Source of the DNA: Dolomedes plantarius
Taxonomy: Eukaryota; Arthropoda; Arachnida; Araneae; Dolomedidae
Assembly: GCA_907164885.2 (NCBI GenBank)
Contig: OU015495.1
Coordinates: 207,886,560 to 207,950,559, forward strand
Direction: 5' to 3'
Length of the DNA stretch: 64,000 nucleotides
Positions 57,031 to 64,000 of this stretch are shown here, piece after piece. The position numbers and the translations under genes are program-made. The notes beneath the pieces were generated by a model, which was given only the letters and a program-made list of their open reading frames with translations, searched no databases and was not told where the DNA came from. Numbering within the stretch: position 1 is the first letter of the stretch; the number at the start of each line of letters is the position of its first letter.

Positions 57031-57540
57031 GGTACTTTTCCGTTATAAGCCCTACAATCGTTTTCACGCCAAATTGGCGCATTTTTAAAAATCGCCGCAG
57101 CGAGAGAAAAGTAACGTGATATAATGACAGTAATGATTGGCAAATTACATATATTAAAATATGCAAATCTCGAGATTCAAGGATCACGAGACGATATGAG
57201 ATCGATTATTTTCGTGGTCATGGAGATAACGAAACTTCATGGAAGGCCTAATTAAATACGCTTACTTTAAATTGTAATGAATTTAGAGTCCGTCAGAAAA
57301 CCGGACCGTATTTTTACGTAATGGATTTTAAAATATGGAATTTGCCTAAAGATGAGCAGGCAGCTATTTCATTACTTCAAGAACCAGGTATACTTCATAA
57401 AGAAAGAAATTGTGTAAAAATTGAGCTTGAACTGGTTTAAAGTATTTTAAACCAGTTAAGGTAAGTTTTTTACCTTTTTCTTTTAAATTCAGCCATGATT
57501 AAAAATAAGCCCAGAGTAGTGCTTATAACGGAAAAGTACG
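57031..57540 (+). mobile_element. Merlin-like element remnant
   Basis: Inverted ends GTACTTTTCCGTTATAAGC at 57031 and at 57540 (reversed), spaced about 510 bp. Inside, 57332-57440 on the plus strand encodes MDFKIWNLPKDEQAAISLLQ, then EPGILHKERNC, resembling the N-terminus of ISXO2/IS1016-like (Merlin) transposases. Target duplications were not found, so the assignment rests on that short protein match and the inverted ends. Confidence 0.45.
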
Positions 57541-58539
57541 GAATCATTTATGGGGAGTAGCAGTCCTGGCAAAGCTAGACCAGTGGTTCTACCAGTGACT
57601 TTTTTCTATTTTTATTTTGCTGCTAAAAAAAAATCCGACTTCCTTGTTAACCCTTTCTTGCAAACTGCACTTCTTTATCATAATTTATTCCCTTTTTATG
57701 GAGTTTTAAAGTTTTCACGAACTTTTGGCTCGCCCGGTACACTGGGAAAAATCTTTGTAAGGTTGTCATCAATATTACCAACCGAAAGATTATACTGTAG
57801 CGTACTGGAAATAAGGTCTTATTTTTTCCCGAGACCCCACAAGGGCTTGAAACACAGCTGCGTGTTTTTCAAGGAATATGTTGTTCGGTTCCACCTGTTC
57901 GGAACACGTGGGGGGGATTAAAAACCGTTTTCCTTACAGATGCAGCCACTAAAGCTGTCATCTTGACATTCTGCAATGTAGTAAAGTTCGGCGCATAAGA
58001 AGAGCTGTCAGCCGATAATCTGCGGCCCCTCCACCCCTTCTGAAAAGCCAGACATTGGGGAGAGACGCTTGAGAACGCGGGCGGTGCGGATGTGTGTTTC
58101 GGCTCCGTACGTTGTGAATATGCACGGTTTTTTTAAAATGAATATGTTGCACTGTTTAAATGCTAATTTTTGTTGTTAATAAATTGTTTAGTTTTCGTTT
58201 TAAAAATTTGGCCTTCGTTTGTTAATTAGAACTCTGTCTTTCTTGGTATGGGTCAATAGTTGTGAAATTTCTTCAAAATGCCTTAGAGAGTTTATCAGCC
58301 TTACAGTGACGCCACAATACCAATAACCAGAAATTTATGTCAGTACAAAAAGAGAAAACCGCTTCTCCAATAAATAAACGAACTATTAAAATTACTGTAA
58401 TAATTTTAATTACTGGGTGAATAATTTTAATTACTGATCACATGTACCTTCCTTGAAACATTTACCTTGCTACAATATATAAAATGTACTAAGACCAACA
58501 AACTCCACTTCTAAATACCCAATTACGCCTGGTTAAACA
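57541..58539. other. Spacer; ORF 57550-57921 of unknown nature
   Basis: The 123-codon plus-strand ORF has hydrophobic stretches but no family I recognise and no supporting context. I treat it as probably spurious. Confidence 0.3.
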
Positions 58540-58612
58540 AGTTAGTATGTCGGTAGTGCGTTCATTCGCCGATTTTTCGTCTCGAGTTCGATTCTAGGTG
58601 ATGACATTTCTG
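58540..58612 (+). mobile_element. Possible tRNA-derived SINE head
   Basis: GTCGGTAGTGCGTTCATTCG followed about 20 bp later by TCGAGTTCGATTCTAGG resembles tRNA A and B boxes. The region shows no clover-leaf or tail, so it is at best a decayed SINE. Confidence 0.35.
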
Positions 58613-58628
58613 TCTAAAATTTATTCCA

Positions 58629-58930
58629 GAAAATAATAGTGTGTAAGAGTTGTTATAAACAGCATGTCATTAGAATGCATTATTTCATTTTTTATTGTAA
58701 AAATAACACGCTTGAAGTTAGAAATTCACCTCCCATCATGTTCCTTTTTAAAGACTAAATGATAAATGATAAATAGTTATTTCTTTTAAGAAGAAATAAA
58801 TGCAAAAATATTTCTATGAACATAGTTTTAAACACTAAAAAAATTAAAGTACGATTGAAGATGAAATGCAAAATAATTGGCTTAAAAATAAATTTTCGAA
58901 ACAACATAAATACATAATTAAACCATTAAA
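58629..58930 (+). repeat. Long direct repeat, right copy
   Basis: Partner of 55268-55570, 3.36 kb away. Confidence 0.9.
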
Positions 58931-59296
58931 TTATTTTCTTTTTAAAAACTTTTTTCTTTTCCTTTTAAATTTAATTTTATATGATGAGGGCCTATTTTTA
59001 TGTATTTTTACTCGACTGGACATGTGTATCGAGACTACAATTAACTAACTTACTGGAGTTAAAGTCTATAGACTCTCAGAACTTCTTGTTCTGTATTCCT
59101 GTACACAAACTATTCATATTATCCAAATAATCTAACCAATATATACAAAATTCATTCAACATTTATTTTAATTTCTCAGAAGTTTCAAAATCTGCCAGGA
59201 TCACGGATATATTTCTGCAAGAAATCAGATAAACGGTATAAGGAAAAAAAAATATTTTTCGTGCATTCAATTTTACAGCTTTGATTGTGATACAAT
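58931..59296. other. Spacer, nothing recognised
   Basis: No supportable feature. Confidence 0.45.
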
Positions 59297-59300
59297 TTAA

Positions 59301-59996
59301 GGTGATGGTGGACTTATTACCAAAAATTGAAATATTTTGGGGGTGTATTAACATTTTTAAAATATGTAAATATTGGAATAAAATTAATTCAAAATACGTA
59401 ATGAAAATTAAAATGAAAACTTGGTGGCTTTAGAAAAATAAATATTAATCTTAAGTGAAAAAAAAATCTTTTAAATGACTTTTTCTAAAAAATGAGTAAT
59501 TTGCAAGTCTTTGAAATGCTCCCTGCGTCATAATTTTTGACGAAATTTTATACAATTGATAATAAAGACTCCTCTAATACATTAAAATAAAGTTTTGTAT
59601 CCCTTTTAGGTTCCGACTTCATTCAGATTATCAAAGTTTAACATAAGTGTAGAAAAAGTACAGACATTTCACCAAAATTCAGAGTGCAAACATAAAAATA
59701 TATCCTAAAAAATTAACAATTCAACGAAAGCCCAAATTAATACATAACTCTGTTCAAAATGCATTTATAAGCAAAAAAAAATGCAAAATTAAGTGGGATA
59801 GCTAAAAATTGGATCACAAGGAGACTTTAAAAAAACATAATAAAAATTTCAATTTGAAAAAATATAAAAAAAATTAAAATATTTATAAAATTTTATAAAG
59901 TGTTTGTTATAGTTATACTTTTATGAATATATATGCAAAATTTAGTATCTCTCAGGTAAATATTTCAAAAATCGCTTTGTAATGTCCACCATCTCC
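59301..59996. mobile_element. Kolobok-like MITE (TTAA target)
   Basis: The ends read GGTGATGGTGGACTTATTAC and, reversed, GGAGATGGTGGACATTACAA. TTAA at 59297-59300 and 59997-60000. 696 bp, no coding. The TTAA-GG style resembles the elements at 15646 and 25153. Confidence 0.7.
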
Positions 59997-60033
59997 TTAA
60001 GTTCAAAAGATACTTGGTCTCATATATTTAAAA

Positions 60034-60467
60034 TAGCCGGGCTTCGCCTAGCTACGCTCAAGCCATCCGTGTAACATATTTATGTACTTCGGGCCCCACA
60101 AAAGAAAAAAAAAGCCTACAAATGTATTAAATTCAAGTGAATAAATTCCTTTCAATTTTGATTCCCGTCGCTGCCGACAGATGGCAGCACCACTGCACCA
60201 GATGATTTGGTTTCTCAGCAGTGAGTGATTTTAGAATGAAAATATCTCTAAAACTATTGAATTAACAGAATAAGTGTACGCAGAAAAAATTATCAGTTTT
60301 CGAAGCTCTTTCCAAATATGTAACATTTATGTACTTTCATGAGAAAAAAAATTACACCGTTTCCTGTATATTTGTCGGCCATTTTTTTTTTCGAGGATCG
60401 GTGCCCGCCCGGATGAGTTACGGTCACGTGATCTCTCGACTTCCACTTGTCCCTTTATTAGTATAGA
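60034..60467 (-). mobile_element. Non-autonomous Helitron, family 1
   Basis: Nearly the same sequence as 11264-11694: starts TCTATACTAATAAAGGGAC on the minus strand and ends GGCGAAGCCCGGCTAT, where CTAG has become CTAT. The A^T context at its 5' end is changed. Confidence 0.82.
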
Positions 60468-60537
60468 CAGCGGAACTGACATGAATCATTTCATTTTCTG
60501 TTTCTTTCTAAAAGAGAATTTATTGGAAATGTAAGAT

Positions 60538-60581
60538 GCAGCGATTTATATTATGACTGTTCAGTCTATATAAATCGCTGC
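60538..60581. repeat. 14-bp-stem palindrome
   Basis: GCAGCGATTTATAT, 16-base loop, then the exact reverse complement. It lies just after the Helitron. Confidence 0.8.
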
Positions 60582-60756
60582 TGTTGTCTATATGCATATT
60601 GGGCTTTGTATAATTACGTTAAGAATTCTGTTTCTAACGGCAATATTTACAGTAGATATGTAGAGTCATCTCGATTTTTTCCCGCTATAGTAATATGTAA
60701 GGATGTTATATTTTTCTAATGATTTCACTTATGAATGTTAAACAACAATCTATACC

Positions 60757-61037
60757 AATAAACAGGAAATCCAAAGTAAATAAAGCACAAATTGCAGTAA
60801 GGTGCAATTTTGCATACGGCCGTTTCGAAGCTGCAAAGGAGCTTCTTCATCAGTGCAAAGAACTTAGTGGCAGCTCAAAAAGCCGAAAACAAAGCGTGCA
60901 TTAGTTTTCGGCTTTTCGAGCTGCCACTAAGTTCTTTGCACTGATGAAGAAGCTCCTTTGTAGCTTCGAAACGGCCGTATTCAAAATTGCGCCTTACTGC
61001 TATTTGTGCTTTATTTACGTTGGATTTCCTGTTTATT
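60757..61037. repeat. Near-perfect hairpin with 134-bp arms
   Basis: Left arm 60757-60890 starts AATAAACAGGAAATCCAA and ends AGCCGAAAAC. After a 13-base loop, right arm 60904-61037 is its reverse complement with about eight differences. The 12-bp direct repeats AACAATCTATAC lie outside (60744-60755 and 61072-61083). Short ORFs here are only the arms read through. It may be a foldback transposon or a retroposed hairpin transcript. Confidence 0.93.
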
Positions 61038-61354
61038 CCTCGAGCACAAAGGTTTTGTCTTTTCTATTCAAAACAATCTATACTTTTGAGGCCGTATACA
61101 CCTACTATGTAACAATCATCAGTTTACCACTTAAATGAAAATCTCGGAAAAATTTTCAGAATACCTTATTGCTAAATTTTACATTTTAATTAAATTTTCA
61201 ATTAACTTTAAAACTTCGTTGAAGATATACGTTAAATCGGAATTTAATAAAAAGTGGTCTGCTATACTGGCTATATATCATCTTGTAATTTAATTAAATC
61301 TTTGATTTTTTAAAAAAAGTTTCTTAAAAGAATAAACTGGCAAAATTTTAAGTA

Positions 61355-61615
61355 TTAATTGAAGGCCTTACTTGAATAATGGTCCAACTCCGTTCTTGTT
61401 CATTTTGAGATACAGAGCCTCAAAATTTAAAGAGTGCTGAAAAATGACTGCTGAAGTCTGATTTGCAATGCCATCTGTTGGCAACAGAAATAGGTTGGCG
61501 ATGAACCAGTTTAAAAATAAGATAGAAATGACTTGCATGAACATGAAAGTGAGGCTAACTCCAATTTTTTTTAAAAGGGGAGTTGTACAAATTTTCAAAT
61601 AAGGCCTTCAATTAA
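61355..61615. mobile_element. MITE with TTAATTGAAGGCCTTA ends
   Basis: The ends read TTAATTGAAGGCCTTACTTG and, reversed, TTAATTGAAGGCCTTATTTG. 261 bp. A target duplication is not clear because the end itself contains TTAA. The minus-strand ORF inside has no known match. Confidence 0.6.
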
Positions 61616-63564
61616 AGTTATATAAATGTTTGATTTTTATAGAATCATTTGTGAAATAATCATAAATATTTTTTACAATACACTGTAAATGAAGTACATT
61701 AAAAATTCAATACAATTTTAAAGTATGCGAACGGCTACAAATTTTAAAATACATTATTTTAGGATATTAATAAATTATATTTACTAAATGTTGACATATA
61801 TATATGTTATATCATGTACTATGTTGTGCCTTGACTTATGTTATGTTATGACATATTTTGATGATAAATGTACAAAAATAAAAGATTTGAACAAATCCAA
61901 AGTTTTTAGCACATTTTTTTGGAACATATTTTCACGCAAGTTTTGATAAATTAAAAAAAAAGATCAAATATCTCTATCACAGTACCACTGTCATTAAATT
62001 AAATTCTACACAAGATATTTCATATGAGTATAGTATTATGTTTTCTAGTAAAAGACTACTTACATTTTCAGTATTACTTCACTTAAAACGGAAGTATACT
62101 AAATTTTAACATAAGTTTATATAGAATTTGGTACTGCGCAATGTGAGTTAATTACACTCTTTTCCTCTTGGCTGAACTTTTCAGATTTAAATACACTTGT
62201 TTGCTATTAAGTTGCAAATAGCTACACTTCACAGCTGCATGTAACAACTTCTATTGAATGCTTTCGACTACAACACCTGAGAACTTTTGCAAATTAAACT
62301 TAAAACGAGACAGAGTTGACTTCTGTTCTCAAACATTTTTAACCTATTTAAAGCTAGACTTGATAATTTGCATATTTCATGTACGTATCAGAATAAACTC
62401 ATTACATTCAAAATATGTCAGCATACGTAAATGTGTAAGGATCTACGATAATGGTGTACATGCTCAGATGCTAAAAATAAATTTAAAGTGAGTCAAATGC
62501 ATCATTAAAAGGAACTCACATGGTCAATGTTCAAGATTTCCATTATTATTTCTACGAAAAAACGACCCAAGGTTTTTAATCAACATACCTAATGACTTAA
62601 TATTAGTTTTGATCCGAGAATTTCAATACTTCATCCCGATGTGAAGTGAATAGAAAATTCAAATTATTTTCCACCGAGAAAAATGAATGATTTTGCTCTT
62701 AGATTTCTTAATAAAGAATCTTCAATTGATATGAGATGAGAATAAAAATAATCAGCGTTTTATTGTTCGATTGAAGGTTGTGTTTTTATAGTTTAATTTT
62801 TCTTTTCTCTATTTTTGTAGTGTGTAATGATTCATGTGGTTTCTCGTGCATCTTAAATCAAAATTTTTGTATTAAATTCGTAGAAAGATCTAAAACTAAT
62901 TAGCAAACTGTAATGAGACATTGAAAATTCTTTTAACTATTAAAAGGAAAAAAAATTAGGTTCAAAGTAACTAATCAAAACCATGAATGTTACTCAAATT
63001 CATATGCATGAAATAAATATTTTATTAATATTTTTTCAAGAATGATGCAAAGCATTTTGATTAAAAATATGCCAGATGTACTATATACAATTTAGCGTCT
63101 TCGCACAGTATGAAAGTCACATATATTATGACTTTCAGATTAAGAAGCATATGTATTTTTTTAAAATTGTCTGAGAAAGAAACTAAAAGAAATATTAACA
63201 TTAACTATAATGTGGAATGGAATAAAAAATTTTATGAGAGGCATTATGATATGAATTTGTAGAAAGAAAAGGGTAGAAGATTCAAGGTATAGATATTAAG
63301 AAAATACAATGAACATCTTATTTGGTGTGCATGATATGCAACATTTTTTAGTACCTTTTCGACATATTTGCCTTTTTATACGATATACCAATGTACTATG
63401 AAAAAAATCTTCACCTCAAATTAGGATTTAGGAGTCACCAAAAAACATTAAAATATTTTCTTTAAATCATTGTAATTTATAGTTTGGGAAGTCGATACAG
63501 CTTTCTCGTAGAGAAGCTGGCAGAAAAATGTTTAAGCAGTAAATTTTTAGCTCAACTCATAAAC
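61616..63564. other. Spacer, nothing recognised
   Basis: AT-rich; a TATGTTATG-type short repeat near 61800-61860 is the only pattern. ORF 62258-62491 (plus) has no family features. Confidence 0.45.
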
Positions 63565-63568
63565 TTAA

Positions 63569-64000
<432 letters not shown>

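Noticed and set aside
56907..57143. ORFs on both strands around 56849-57187 with an RPRSGRPSLAETR stretch
   Set aside because: The stretch resembles a transposase linker (..PRSGRP..), but the rest is too decayed to name a family or set borders.

Overview
The window looks like non-genic, AT-rich eukaryotic DNA, most probably from an arthropod. I base this on the low GC, the very long (TA)n tracts and the mix of transposons: mariner, Tc1, pogo, Copia, Gypsy, hAT, piggyBac- and Kolobok-like MITEs, and short non-autonomous Helitrons. A chelicerate such as a spider would fit, but that is a guess. I find no convincing host gene, tRNA, rRNA, CRISPR array or prokaryotic operon. Nearly every coding stretch is a transposon protein, mostly broken.

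Layout. 290-9712 is one mariner split by three insertions: a pogo-like element (1121-4551, itself split by an inverted-repeat element), a Harbinger-like MITE (4692-4938) and a Copia retrotransposon (5003-9453). The four surviving mariner pieces add up to about 1.28 kb, a full mariner length. 9713-16422 holds a hAT-like element, two Helitrons, a piggyBac-like MITE filled with (TA)n, a TA-flanked element and a Kolobok-like MITE. 16113-26400 and 27371-45726 are two copies of the same locus, separated by a 100-N gap and a satellite array. They differ by small changes and by transposons present in only one copy. Copy A has a TA-rich MITE with a Helitron inside, a hAT-like MITE and a short TTAA MITE. 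Copy B has a very young Gypsy element (32903-39692) and a Tc1 (41142-44319) whose transposase is split by a 1.76-kb element with 9-bp target duplications. For all five elements the other copy shows the empty site. 45727-64000 holds a Helitron helicase relic, a second Tc1-like relic, a LINE RNase H fragment, more Helitrons and MITEs, an almost perfect 281-bp hairpin, and the start of another (TA)n-bearing MITE at the right edge.

The main result is that a relative insertion history can be read from this window alone, using empty sites, target duplications and restored reading frames. The A/B pair may be a real tandem duplication or two alleles placed end to end by scaffolding; the gap at the end of copy A makes the second explanation serious. 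I found no new cellular system. The most unusual items are the TA-carrying TTAA MITE family, the 9-bp-TSD element with a zinc-finger ORF, and the 134-bp-arm hairpin flanked by 12-bp direct repeats.
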